This document shows positions 1 to 15,868 of a stretch of 64,000 nucleotides of DNA, piece after piece. The stretch covers positions 3,621,001-3,685,000 of the forward strand of contig JAWRVZ010000051.1 in assembly GCA_037043235.1 (NCBI GenBank), in the 5' to 3' direction. Source of the stretch: Rhodeus uyekii (lineage: Eukaryota; Chordata; Actinopteri; Cypriniformes; Acheilognathidae). Position 1 is the first letter of the stretch. Each line of letters opens with the position of its first letter. The position numbers and the translations under genes are program-made. Under the pieces are notes generated by a model. The model did no database searches, was not told where the DNA came from, and was given only the letters and a program-made list of their open reading frames with translations.

Positions 1-413
1 TTGAATGATATCCATGACAAATACATTTAAGTTCCATTTGGTTGTGTAATGATTTAATTGATACAATCGTCATTAGAAGTGTCATGTTACTTTCTAAAGT
101 GGATTTACTCTAGTTTGATCGCTTCCGTAGACATCAGTGTTTTTATCTAACAATAAACTTTTATTCCGGTACTTTTGTGATTTTAATATAAATAATTGCA
201 ATGCAGAAATAATGATACTGTTTGGTTTTTAATTGTATGGTTTAATGATACTGATGATTTTGTTAAAGATTTAATAGGCACAAACAAATCGTTGTAATTT
301 AAGAATGAGAATATGTGGCTGTTTGAATTGAGACATTTTGTTTTGACTTATCAATTAACATTTTTATTAATAATTAGAAACATTGTAATGCATACTGTGT
401 TTTATACAAAATG
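1..413. other. AT-rich non-coding stretch
   Basis: No gene, splice-supported exon or recognisable repeat is visible here. The sequence is AT-rich with short T and A runs and ends at the TA target site of the pogo-like element that follows. Confidence 0.6.
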
Positions 414-415
414 TA

Positions 416-1423
416 CCGTATTTTTCGCAGCATAAGACGCACTTTTTCTTCCCCAAAACTGGGGGGGGAGAAGTTGGTGCGTCCTATCCGACGAATATAA
501 AGAATACAAAACCCGTGAAGGAGGAGGCAGGGTCAGCGTGCTGAGAATCACGGGCTCTTTTATTTCCTCAGACTTGAACAAAAACAAAACAACCAAAACA
601 TGTGCGTTTGGCGCTCACGCTTCACTCTCTGTGAGTCACGCCTCTTTCTCTCGGTTTAGTTTCACTTCTCTCAGTCGCACTCGTGAGCCTCGCGCTCTCC
701 GCTTCCGTGGTGACTCGCGCCTCGCCCGAGTCTCTCACCTCCCGGCTGTTTATTTCCGGTCTCTTCCCGCCAGATACTGCAATGAGACACAGGTGTTTGT
801 CAATTTGCACTTGATCTACTTGCGTAAGTAACTCCCGCTGCAGACCTCGCTGAACCACGCCCCCCTCGCCACAGTCATATTCCCCACTTCCCGGTTTACA
901 CACAAAGTTAATAACTAAAGAGAAAAGGAATGGTAAATAATAATACACTTAGCAACCATAAGACATGAGCAAAAAAACTATTGGACACACCATACACAAG
1001 GTTTAAACACAATGAAGTAAACACAACGACTTTTAGTAATGCCTTGGATGGAACAGAAGACAACGTCTTATTTGACACCAGTGAGGAAGAAAGTGATGAC
1101 AATGACTGCGTGGATCTGTCCTTCCTCATTTCTGATAGCAGCGAAGAAGAGGAATTATTGGGCTTCGAATAAAAACAGTACAGCCTTATTTTTGTTACTT
1201 TCACTGTTTACTGACTTGATAATGACTGTTAATGAGAGTAAAGATAGTTCTTAATGTTACATGGTTGGCATAAAATTGTTCTTAAACTGCTGTTAACTTT
1301 ATACAGTTGATATAAAATATTTTACTACAGTATTTGGTTCAGAATCTTTTTTTTCTAGATTTTCGTCCTTTAAAATTGGGTGCGTCTTATGATCCGGAGT
1401 GTCTTATATGGCGAAAAATACGG
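416..1423. mobile_element. pogo/Tigger-like DNA transposon, internally deleted
   Basis: The element is bounded by TA dinucleotides (414-415 and 1424-1425) and by inverted termini that read CCGTATTTTTCGC inwards from both ends. A TA target duplication with short terminal inverted repeats is characteristic of the Tc1/mariner/pogo superfamily. At 1008 bp it is too short for a full pogo-type transposase gene. The only coding trace is a short acidic open frame near the right end (981-1172). It is therefore read as a deletion derivative. The subfamily is not identified, and the two outer termini are the main evidence. Confidence 0.75.
981..1172 (+). pseudogene. acidic C-terminal remnant of a pogo-like transposase (candidate)
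   Basis: This 63-codon frame lies inside the TA-flanked element and ends in a strongly acidic tail (residues 33-63, with the clusters SEEESDDND and SSEEEELLGFE before the stop). Acidic C-termini are common in pogo/Tigger DDE transposases, so the frame may be the surviving 3' end of the transposase gene. No DDE catalytic residues or DNA-binding domain are present. Because the frame is short, chance cannot be excluded; the support is its position inside the element and its composition. Confidence 0.4.
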
Positions 1424-1425
1424 TA

Positions 1426-2050
1426 CTTTGTAGTATTCAAACCTTTTTATTTTGGTGTTAGGAAGATTTTTATTTTTTTAATGAAGTTAAGACTTTTATT
1501 TTTAGACTTTTAGAGAAAAAATTTTTTCAATCACGTGAATAATTAAAATGTAAAACATTAAAATAGAAGACAGTTATTTTAAATTTTTCAGGTATTTTTA
1601 GTTATTTTAAAATGTTCTCACTTTTAAAAATATTAACTTATTTGAGTATAATGAACTTGTCAGAGTTTACAGTGACCGGGCCGTCACACCCTTTTTACGG
1701 AAGGAGGGACAAATTTAAAATGGATTTCTTTTGTTTTATTCATGTGAATCACATAATTGCCCAGGTGTGATCTGCAGTCAGTATTATACGACACAGACCT
1801 CACTCAGAGATTGTCAGAGACTCGTCCGATCCGGTCCGCTCTGAATGAAGAATGATTTATTTGTTGAGTCTAAAAGGGCTGTGAACAGAAATGAGAAGTG
1901 TGAGAGAATCTGAGTTAGAGATAGAACAGAGAAGTGTTGTCTTTGTGGATTAAGTGCCAGGGTTTGCTTTCTTTTCAAAAACTGGTGATGCATTAACATT
2001 TTTGTATTCGATAATTCCATAATACCAAATTATGGACCTGTGCCATAATA

Positions 2051-2054
<4 letters not shown>
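1426..2054. other. non-coding, AT-rich
   Basis: No gene or classifiable repeat is seen. Short open frames on the minus strand lack splice context or recognisable protein similarity. Confidence 0.5.

Positions 2055-2121
<67 letters not shown>
2055..2121. repeat. (TA)n microsatellite
   Basis: An uninterrupted TA dinucleotide run of about 66 bp, followed by a short TG-rich flank. Confidence 0.97.
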
Positions 2122-2126
<5 letters not shown>

Positions 2127-4141
2127 TGCATGTTTGTGTGTGTATGTATATGGCAATCTTTTGATATTATGGCTTTTTTGCTATGGCTTTTTTTATGTTT
2201 AATACCAATACTTTTGTGATTATTTTGAACGAACCACAATATTATTATTTGGACATACAATAGACTTTTTTACTTAAATTGTTAATACGTTATTATGGAT
2301 ATTTACCATGGTAAACCTTTAAAGTACTATGGTGTTACCATGAAATTAATTTGTCATGGTAAAACTATGAAATTTGTAACAATCTATGAAAGAAATGTAC
2401 CATTGTACTTGCATATTTTTTTGCCAATGTATTTATGAAGTATTTGAAGTAAATAGAATGATGTGTACTGTATATGTTAATAATTCAGTACCCATTTAAA
2501 TTTAAGATGGATATTTATATTTTCTTTCTTTGTATTACCAACATACTAAAGTGTCATTGTTGCGCCGTATTTTTGAAAAACTAAAGACCCACTTTGTTTC
2601 ACATTATTACAGCAATCCATGACATTTCAGACAGAAATGGCAAATCATAACAGGAGTGATTAAAGCTGTGGATGGGAAGCACCACAGCAACACCCCACTG
2701 AGTTTGACTTAGCAAACAAGTTCATTCTGAGATTTACATTTGAAGTTCAAGAGTAGCATTTTTCCTTTTTAATTCCTGGTTCATTTTCATAATTGTTTTC
2801 ATAGCACAGAAAGCCCAGCTGGAGCTGTAGTATCTTTCCTGCTGTGTGCAGGAATTCTAGGATGCCATGTTGTCCGAGCGTGTTGTCAGACAACAGAGAC
2901 GTCTCATCTTGTGTTTCCCGCAGTTTAAACCTTTTGCGGTTTAGCCGTGCCGTGTGTTGTTAAGGCTCAAACAGCAAGTGCTCTCAATCTCATGGCTTTA
3001 ATTGCATGAGTACCAACAGGTTGTGACTTGTTTAAGCATTTGCGCGCACACACAGACACAGACATTTAGTAATTACTGCTGAGCGATGCTTGACATTCTT
3101 CTCTTTATTTGAACTTGACTGTTTCATTAGTAGTTTGCCCTCTGGGCTCTGATTAGTACATGAGAAGGAAGAGATAAAGTCTGATCCGTCAGTCATCTAT
3201 ACACAGATTATAAAGCAGATAAGTACCTGGGAGCGGCAAGAGACAGAAAGAGGAGAAAGAGACCGATTAGCACTCGGGGAAAAACAGGCAGTTGTATCGC
3301 ATGTCGCGTTCTTTAACGATTCACCTGGAAAAGAGTCCGGCGTGATGCCAAACCCCCTTATGAAAGAAGAAAGCCATCATGTTTACAAATGTGACAATGA
3401 GCGCTTATCAAGAGCAACGAAATGCTGGAATTTCAAAAGTATGTGAAGAATGTTTAGTTCACTGCATAGACTCTTTAAAATGTCCAAGAGTTTTATGAAC
3501 AGGACTGTTACTTTGGGGATATCATTACATTTTTTTTTTTTTTTTTTTATTTAATATAAGGGTTAGAAAACATGACTAGAAATTATGGCTTATAGATATA
3601 GTTACACACTCAAGACAAACAAGCATTATATAGTACAAGGCAAAATTGTATTTAATTGTTGTATTGATAGCTATGTGTAGTGTAGCTCTAACAACTGCGA
3701 GGTTGTGACTTTGATTCCCAAGGAAAGATTGTTAAAAACAGAGATTTAAAAAAATAATGCAACTACTATCTAAGTTTCAAGCACTGTGATTTTTAGTGTT
3801 ATGTGAATAAGCCTGGTCTCTGGTTTAGGGTATTAAAGTCAGTTTATGTCCTGAGTTACAGTATATTGAATGTAATCTTTCCTTCTTCTAACTCATCATG
3901 TCACACGAACTTCTCTTCCCCCCCCCCCCCCTATATTTAACCTCAGCTCATGAATCTTTCAGCTGTGCCCCTGATTGCAGAAGGCGCTTCATGTCAGCTA
4001 GCATTTATGTTGATGCTAACAGGGATCACTTTAAAAAGGATGAATAAGACATAAGCAACAAAACGGCACACAAACTCTCTCTCAACAGCAATCACAAGTA
4101 AATATATATATGTATATGCATGTGAATGTGGGTGTTCAAAG
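2122..4141. other. non-coding stretch with homopolymer runs
   Basis: No gene is seen. There are several TACCATGGTA-type short palindromes around 2300-2370, a poly-T run near 3531-3549 and a poly-C run near 3919-3931. The stretch at 2600-3420 is less repetitive than its surroundings and could be unique sequence. Confidence 0.5.
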
Positions 4142-4380
4142 TTTGTCTACCAAGGCTGCATAATGTATTAAATCAGTAATGTTGTGACATTTTCTGTTAA
4201 AATGTATAATTTTTTTTAAATGTTATTTATTCCTGTGATGATAGCAGGATTTTCAACAGCCCCTTCCTTCAGTCTTCAGTGTCACACGGTCCTTCAAGAA
4301 TTATTTTATGCTGATTTGGTGCTCAAGATGTAAAAAAAACGATGTGCTGCTTAATATTTTTATGGAAACTGAGATGTTTT
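4142..4380 (+). repeat. fragment of a dispersed fish DNA repeat
   Basis: The text here (TTTATTCCTGTGATGATAGC, then TCAGTCTTCAGTGTCAC, then GATTTGGTGCTCAAGATG) recurs in the same order at 13880-14330 and in reverse orientation at 31905-32160. It is therefore a dispersed repeat. The outer ends are missing from this copy. It is probably a non-autonomous DNA element, because the copy at 13880 starts and ends with related inverted sequence. Confidence 0.65.
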
Positions 4381-4394
4381 TTTGCCAGAAATAC

Positions 4395-5095
4395 TCACTC
4401 ACTCTCTCACACGATCTGCTGAAGTTTCCAACTGAGCATCAAAATGTGGAAGAAGTGTGATTGAACATGCCAAGGTTGTTGGTGACAGACGGGCTAGTCT
4501 GAGTATTTCAGAAACCGCTGATCTGCTGGTATTTTCCACGCACAACCATGTCAGAGTAGAATGGCCAGAGCTGATAGAAAGGCAACAGTAACTCAAATAA
4601 CCACTTGTTATAACCAATGTATTCAGTAGAGCATCTCTGAATGCACAACACATTGAATGTTGAAAAAGATTGACAAAGTTCTGCTGGGACATTCAGATGT
4701 AGTGTCAGAATCTGGTGTAAACAACATGAAAGCATGGATCCATCTTGACGGGTCAGGCTGCGGGGGGTTTAATGATGTGGTGAATATTTTCTTTGCACAC
4801 TTTGGGTTCCTTAGTATCAATTGAGCAGCGTCTAAACGCCGCAACCTAGTATTGTTGCTGCCCATGTCCATCTTTATATGACCACAGTTTACCCATCTTG
4901 TCATGGCTGTGTCACAAAGCTCAAAAAATCACCTAAAAATGGTGATTATACTCAGATCTCAATTCAGTAAAGCACCTTTGAGATGTGGTGGAATAGTAGA
5001 TTAACATCACTGAAAAATTTGCGGCAACTGCATTGTTGCTCATTGTTGTTATCATGTTTCCAGCATCTTGTTGAATATATGCCATTAGTTATCTC
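4395..5095 (+). pseudogene. decayed Tc1-like transposase copy
   Basis: Stretches here align by eye with the better Tc1-like copy at 11680-13181: the segment around GACGGGCTAGTCTGAGTATT, the ATGGATCCATC region, and the CACAAAGCTC and TTGAATATATGCC regions, in the same order. The reading frame is broken many times and the terminal inverted repeats are not recognisable. Tc1 transposases carry paired helix-turn-helix domains followed by a DDE domain; only scattered traces remain, so this is an old inactive copy. Confidence 0.7.
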
Positions 5096-9996
<4,901 letters not shown>

Positions 9997-10143
9997 AGCT
10001 TTCCTGCAGCTCAATCAGTAGAGCATTGGGGTTTACAACGCCAGGGTCATTGGTTCGATTTCCAGGGAACTGATTCAATGTGTTTCTTGAATGTAATGTA
10101 AGTCGCTTTGGATAAAAGCGTCTGCCAAATGCATAAATGTAAA
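9997..10143 (+). mobile_element. tRNA-derived SINE (V-SINE-like)
   Basis: A tRNA-like head carries an A-box-like AGCTCAATCAGTAGAGC and a B-box-like GGTTCGATTTCC. The 3' domain reads CGCTTTGGATAAAAGCG and then CTGCCAAATGCATAAATG. The same unit recurs at 10532, 17479, 27101 and 32536. The conserved GGATAAAAGCG domain resembles the central domain of vertebrate V-SINEs; that assignment is from memory. Confidence 0.85.
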
Positions 10144-10531
10144 TGAAAAAAATGTCCAGCAGGTCTTTGTCATTTAATGGTAATCTGAGAAAAAAAAAAG
10201 ATCTTTTGTAGCTTTAATAAGGATTAATCTATATTTAATGTATGCAGTAAAGACTGTAAAGTGTTTGATAACTTTATTTAATTTCTGTATATATCCTCCC
10301 GTTTATCCTTAAAAATCTTAAAGCACTATTTACATGGTTACATGGGTCAAAGCAAAAAGCAAGTAAAAATCTAGGACTAGGCCAGGAAAAATATTATTAT
10401 TGGTTTATGTGAAGATTATTTGTTAACTTAAAATGTTATGTATATTTTAAGCCTAATAAATGTTAAAATGTATAGCTTTCAATTATATTGTAATGTGTAA
10501 TGGCATAGAGGCATAGAGACATCAGTTTTCA

Positions 10532-10670
10532 GCTTTTATCCAAAGCGACTTGCATTGCATTCAAGGAACACATTAACATTATAATCAGTTCTTGCTTTCC
10601 TTGGGAATCGAACCCATGACCTTGGAGTTTCTAGCACCACTCTCTACTGTTTGAGCTAATCAGTTACAGC
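10532..10670 (-). mobile_element. tRNA-derived SINE (V-SINE-like)
   Basis: Reverse-orientation copy of the SINE. It starts with the complement of the GGATAAAAG domain at 10532 and ends with the tRNA-like A-box region (complement of GCTGTAACTGATTAGCTC). It is diverged in the head but has the whole layout. Confidence 0.8.
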
Positions 10671-11679
10671 ATTTGTATTGGTGATGCCAGTAGACAAATA
10701 ATTAAAATGTAGGCTACTGTGTCTTTATGGTTTCTACTATTTCAATCTGACAATATATTAAAAAGTGACTAATCCTGATTAATTACAAAAAAATATGTGA
10801 TTGGTTGGGTTAAGGTCAAAGCTGTGCTGATGTTCAACGATTGTGATATCACTTGTATACATCTGTTCAATAAACAAGCAGTTAATATTGAGTAGCTTAT
10901 TTTAAGACGATTAGTTTAAAATCTATAATGCAGACATTGTCAAACTGTGAAAGTTTTGGGTGTATTGGCTTGTAGAGTGGTTGATTGAAATCCGACAAGA
11001 GGAGAGTGAGAAAACGAGAAATGGGGGGGTTAAAAAACCAGAGGGAAAAACAACTTGACTGCGTGTGTTTTTCTCTCATTCAATTTCCCTCCATGACAGC
11101 TCGTCGACGAGGAGACTTCCTGCCTGGTAATTGGAGGAGAAGCAACTAATTAATCACGTTTAAGTACCATCTCAGTCACCACGACAACCAGAATCTTACA
11201 GGAGCCTCTGCCTGACATGGATGTAATTGAATTAGATGAACCCGAATGCTGTTCCTTTTGGATGCTGCTGAGATGAGTGTGTGCGATTCGAGGACGGCAG
11301 GGTAATTATAGCGCTGTTGGAAATGATGCCTCACTTTTTGACCTCATTCTGAACACTGCGTTTGTTACGTTCGCAGTTCACTTTTTGATCGGTTGAAATT
11401 ATTTTTTGCGTTTTAGGAAAAAAAGTACCAAAAAACTGCCAAAATGACCAAAATGTTTATTGGGTCAATGCTATGCCAAGTTTTAGGGTATTGCATGTTG
11501 TTTGAACCTTAGCATGTTTTTTTTTACAAATGAGTGCAATACGTGCACTCAGTAAATGATCACATATTCAAACCACGTGATAAAGCCCCATAAAACATAT
11601 TACCTTAACACATTATTTTACTGCTCTTGCATACCTGTGTACATGATAAATGTCCATAAAACATGGTATGACTTAAATA
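10671..11679. other. non-coding; possible conserved block at 11080-11330
   Basis: No gene is seen. The segment at about 11080-11330 is free of obvious repeats and rich in TAAT motifs (for example AATTGGAGGAGAAGCAACTA followed by ATTAATCACG). This is the texture expected of a conserved regulatory element, but cross-species conservation cannot be assessed here. Confidence 0.35.
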
Positions 11680-11766
11680 CACTCACCTAAAGGATTATTA
11701 GGAACAGCTGTTCAATTTCTCATGAATGCAATTATCTAATCAACCAATCACAGGGCAGTTGCTTCA

Positions 11767-12610
11767 ATGCATTTAGGGGTTGGTCCTGGTCAAGACAATC
11801 TCCTGAACTCCAAACTGAATGTCAGAATGGGAAAGAAAGGTGATTTAAGCAATTTTGAGCGTGGCATGGTTGTTGCTGCCAGACGGGCCGGTCTGAGTAT
11901 TTCACAATCTGCTCAGTTACTGGGATTTTCACGCACAACCATTTCTAGGGTTTACAAAGAATGGTGTGAAAAGAGAAAACATCCAGTATTCAGCAGTCCT
12001 GTGGGAGAAAATGCCTTGTTGATGCTAGAGGTCAGAGGTCATGGGCAGACTGATTCAAGTTGATAGAAGAGCAACTTTGACTGAAATAACCACTCGTTAC
12101 AACCGAGGTTTGCAGCAAAGCATTTGTGAAGCCACAACACGCACAACCTTGAGGCGGATGGGCTACAACAGCAGAAGACCACACTCATAACCCTAACCCT
12201 ACACTACAAACAGGAAAAAGAGGCTATAATTTGCACAAGCTCACCAAAATTGGACAGTTGAAGACAAAAATGTTGCATGGTCTGATGAATCTCGATTTCT
12301 ATTGAGACATTCAGATGGTAGAGTCAGAATTTGGTGTAAACAAAATGAGAACATGGATCCATCAAGCCTTGTTACCACTGTGCAGGCTGGTGGTGGTGGT
12401 GTAATGGTGTGGGGGGATGTTTTTTTTCACACTTAAGGCCTCTTAGTGCCAATTGGGCATCGTTTAAATGCCACGGCCTACCTGAGCATTGTTTCTGACC
12501 ATGTCCATCTCTTCATGACCACCATGTACCCATCCTCTGATGCTGCTTCCAGCAGGATAATGCACCATGTCACAAAGCTCGAATTAAAATTGGTTTCTTG
12601 AACATGACAA
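11767..12610 (+). pseudogene. Tc1-family transposase, N-terminal helix-turn-helix part then frame breaks
   Basis: An open frame of 98 codons from 11767 contains, after MGKKGDLSNFERGMVVAARR, a helix-turn-helix segment (AGLSISQSAQLLGFSRTTISRVYKEW), which in Tc1 transposases binds the terminal repeats. After about codon 90 the frame shifts. The continuation (TLTEITTRYNRG, then LRRMGYNSRRPH) is in another frame and meets stops. Recognisable DDE-domain traces follow, such as the nucleotides for a WSDESRF-like motif near 12280 and WIHQALL-like sequence near 12356. The last part is separated by the nested MITE. A working Tc1 transposase is about 340 residues, so this copy cannot make one. Confidence 0.85.
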
Positions 12611-12646
12611 TGAGTTCACTGTACTAAAACGGCCCCACAGTCACCA

Positions 12647-12940
12647 GGGGTCTCATTTATAAAGCGTGCGTACGCACAAAATGGGACTGGAAACGTACGT
12701 ACGCCAGTTTCCACGCAAAGGTTGTGATCTATAAAAAACAACTTGACGGGAGAATGTGTGCACATTTAAGCAAACTTTGACCCATGACATCTGCGATTTA
12801 TAAAGGGGAATGTTCCTGACAGGTGTGCATACACACGGTTTTATAAATCTGAATATTTTCTGCCGTAAAGCATTTTTGGCTTTTGGGCGCACGTAAACTT
12901 TTAGTAGTGATCCTACGCACAGTTTTATAAATGAGACCCC
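12647..12940. mobile_element. palindromic MITE nested in the Tc1 element
   Basis: It starts GGGGTCTCATTTATAAA and ends with the exact complement. The subterminal GTGCGTACGCAC sequence also recurs in inverted form. It splits Tc1 text that is otherwise continuous (CACAGTCACCAG before, AACTCAACCCAATAGAGCA after). The target duplication appears to be at most 2-3 bp and is ambiguous, so the superfamily is left open. Confidence 0.8.
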
Positions 12941-13183
12941 AGAACTCAACCCAATAGAGCATCTTTGGGATGTGGTGGAACGGGAGCTTCTGGCCGTGGA
13001 TGTGCATCCCACAAATCTCCATCAACTACAAGATGCTCCTGTCAATATTGGCCAACATTTCTAAAGAATGCTTTCAGCACCTTGTTGAATCAATGTCACG
13101 TAGAATTAAGGCAGTTCTGAAGGTGAAAGGGGGTCAAACACAGTATTAGTGTGCTGTTCCTAATAATCCTTTAGGTGAGTGTA

Positions 13184-13879
13184 TAAGTCATATTTAATAT
13201 GATCTTTGTGCCTGTTCTATTACATTGCATTGTTGCGGGATGTGTGTCATCTAATTTCTTATTAGATACTGTATGTTGAGAAGGTCACAACATGATGCAC
13301 TTTGATTAGAAGTCATTTTTAGAGCTCCTTAACGCTGTGAATATTAGAGCTGGTTATGATATCATTTCCTCTGTCATTAACCTGGCCCTCGAATCACTAT
13401 TGGAGGATATGAAAAGGCGATTTGGAATCGTTTAAAGCATTACGGCTCATGTTTTATTCATTAAGGAGTTGATTAATGTACTCGCTCCATCCCCAGTGAT
13501 CACCTTATGTGCAGGGTAGAGGACAGTTTTTATACAAGATGCTGAATTAATAATGAAAGCAATTTCCTGTGTGGCCTGTCATGTTCCGTTCATGGCACGG
13601 GGAACGCTGCTGCTGATATTGATGTTCATTTTTGTTTGGGACACACACGGGTAAACGCAAATCACCGGCTGCACACTGATCTGATTTATGGAGTAGAGCA
13701 GTGCTTGCTTTTTTTATCTACTTTTTCCATTTGTCACGGCCCCTTTGCAGATGCTATTATCCAAAGCAACTTACAAATGAGGAGCATAATTTAAAATTAG
13801 AAACCGTGCTAATGCTAGTGAAGTTGTTTAACTCTCAGTTTTTGAATAATGAAGATACTTATTATAAATTTTATGCATT
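13184..13879. other. non-coding, unique-looking
   Basis: No gene is seen. The part at 13340-13660 has balanced composition without recognisable repeats. Confidence 0.45.
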
Positions 13880-14330
13880 TACACTACCCTTCAAAGGTTT
13901 GTTTTTGAAAGAAATCTCTTATGCTCACTAATAAGGCTATTTATTTGATCAAAAAGCACATCATGAAATGTTATACATTATTATTTAAATTTAAATCGAC
14001 TGCTTTCAATGCGAAAACATGCTTTGAAATATAGTTTATTCCTGTGATGGCAAAGCTCAATTTTCTGCAACTATTACTTCAGTGTTATAAGATACTTCAG
14101 TAATCGTTTTAATGATTGTTTGGTGCCCAATAAACATTTCCTCTTATCAGTTTTTGCCTAACTATTTGTGGAAACTGTAATGAACCATATTTGTTTTAGG
14201 ATCCAAAAAAAAAAATTCAAAAGAAAAACTGATTGTAGCTTTCTTTGTAATAATGTAAGTCTTTATAGTCACTTCTGTGATTAAAGTGTATTAAAAACAA
14301 AACCCTTACTGACCCAAAGCCTTCAAACAA
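13880..14330 (+). mobile_element. non-autonomous DNA repeat
   Basis: It begins CACTACCCTTCAAAGGTTTG and ends with related complementary text (ACTGACCCAAAGCCTTCAAA). Inside is the TTTATTCCTGTGATGGCAAA segment shared with 4142-4380 and 31905-32160. There is no coding capacity. The family is common in cyprinid genomes (from memory); its superfamily is not decided here. Confidence 0.65.
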
Positions 14331-14827
14331 TTATTTATTTATTGGTTTGTTTTTATCGGTAGTAGAGCAGAGACTGTAGAAATAAGATGAAGTTTTGAGA
14401 TCTAGGGCAGGCGCCTGTGCCCTCAATACATTTAGAGTAATCGGCTAATGGTGTTTTAAAAATGATCAGTGATACTATTATTACATTGTAAAGCTGTTTT
14501 AATAAGGCTGGAATTTTGGCTGCTTATGTAGATGTTTGCATTATTGCATACTTTGTTGTATTTGTTGCCACCCATCCGTTTAGCAGCTGTGGTTGCTGGC
14601 AGGATGTACTGTTTTTAGTGCCAATGCTATATAGCTCCCTCTCTCGTTTTTTTTCTCTCTCTCTTTCACTGTCACTTTCTCTCAGTCTGTTGTTGAGTTT
14701 ATCAGAAATAACTTTCAGGGAAATATTGAGTGAAAACGCTGTCAGACTGATAAGTTGTATAAACGGGACTGATTTTGTTTTCTATGTGTTATTTTGCATG
14801 TTGTTCAGTTTTATATTAGCTTGGATA
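14331..14827. other. non-coding with a CT-rich run
   Basis: No gene is seen. A pyrimidine run (CT repeats) lies at about 14640-14695 and gives a spurious Ser-Leu-rich frame. Confidence 0.5.
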
Positions 14828-15868
14828 TTAAAGGGACCTATTATGCTATATATACCGTACCTAATAACATTAGTTCCGGATTAGTTCCGGTTTCTGTGAA
14901 GCCTCTAATTCCAAAAAGCGCAGTGTGCTCTGACTGGTCAGCTGGAGCAGTGTGTTGTGATCGGTCAACTGCTTTAAGTGTGTTGCGGAAATATCATGCC
15001 TCTCACCATAGCCGTGAATGTAATGCGTTAATATTGCAACTCAATCAGTGCAACTTTTGGGTGGGACTTGATACATTCCTGGAAGAAAAATTGAGGTATT
15101 TCAGGGAGTTTAGAAACTTCCTGATACAAAGAATACAATGATCCCTCGCTTATCGTGGTTAATGTGGACCGGAACCTGCCGTGATAGGTGAAAATCTGCA
15201 AAGTAGGATTGGCCTCCCTAGGATTCTCTGTATATTTGTGTGTAGGTACCAGAATGTTTAAAAAATGTATATTTATACTTTAAATCTCTTTTAATTAAAT
15301 CTATTTAATTATAAAACCTTATGATGACGATGACAGACCTGTGCGGGTCCATGAATGTGATGATGATGGTGTTACTGCACTGGTATAATGAGGTCTTTAA
15401 ATCAGTTCGGGAAGCGCCTCATCGTCAGATATCGGCGCTGGATCGTCAACATTTGCTTCTGAGGAAGGCGAAGAGGCTCTCACTCCACTCGTGCTCTCAT
15501 TGGTCGATCTCGCCCCGGGAACCAATCACGTGTCTTGTCTGAGTGCCGTGGGCGTGTACAAAGCCTCTGAGAGAGTTTCTCTCTTTGTCTGGCATCCTTT
15601 GAAACCGTTTCACGATGAAGCAACGCTGCTTTACGCAATACGGCTGCTGATATGGCAGTATTTTTTTTATTTTAATTTTTTTATTAATATTTTTGAAAAA
15701 TCCGCGATGCACTGAGACTGCGAAACTTGAACCGCCAAGTGGCGAGGGATTATTGTAACTCTCTTTCGAGTCGGCTTTGTAACAGCAGATCTTTTTCTTG
15801 GTCAAAACAGAAACATTACACTCTATAGAAAGTTCCAAATGTAAAAAAGCACAACAATACCCATTTAA
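14828..15868. mobile_element. TTAA-type MITE interrupted by a Tigger-like MITE
   Basis: TTAA occurs at both ends (14828-14831 and 15865-15868). The left end reads AAAGGGACCTATTATGC and the right end is a diverged complement (complement of GCACAACAATACCCATTTAA). TTAA target sites are used by piggyBac and Kolobok-type elements. The interior is non-coding and carries text like CAGTGTGCTCTGACTGGTCA, also typical of this repeat type. A TA-flanked Tigger-like element splits it at 15136-15755. Confidence 0.55.
15136..15755 (-). mobile_element. Tigger-like MITE (copy 1)
   Basis: Flanked by TA (15134-15135 and 15756-15757). The termini are CAATGATCCCTCGCTTATCG and the complement of CAATAATCCCTCGCC. 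The interior matches, in reverse orientation, the element at 61433-63444, including the segment with ACCAATCACGTGTCTTGTCT and the CAGATATCGGCGCTGGATCG segment. This copy lacks the second Tigger found inside the 61-kb copy. It therefore shows the empty target site, a TA within the TATA at about 15231-15234. Confidence 0.85.

Larger units (their letters stand above)
11680..13181 (+). mobile_element. Tc1-like DNA transposon, inactive
   Basis: Inverted termini start CACTCACCTAAAGGATTATT at 11680 and end with the complement at 13181. TA dinucleotides flank both sides (11678-11679 and 13182-13183), as expected for Tc1/mariner target duplication. The interior encodes a frame-broken Tc1-type transposase and is interrupted by a 294-bp palindromic MITE at 12647-12940. 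Without the MITE the element is about 1.2 kb. Confidence 0.92.

Noticed and set aside
2280..2400. Possible MITE from TACCATGG-type palindromes
   Set aside because: The palindromes are short and scattered, and no paired termini or target duplication could be found.
9997..10143. tRNA gene
   Set aside because: The tRNA-like head continues into a SINE body that recurs elsewhere in the window, so it is a SINE.
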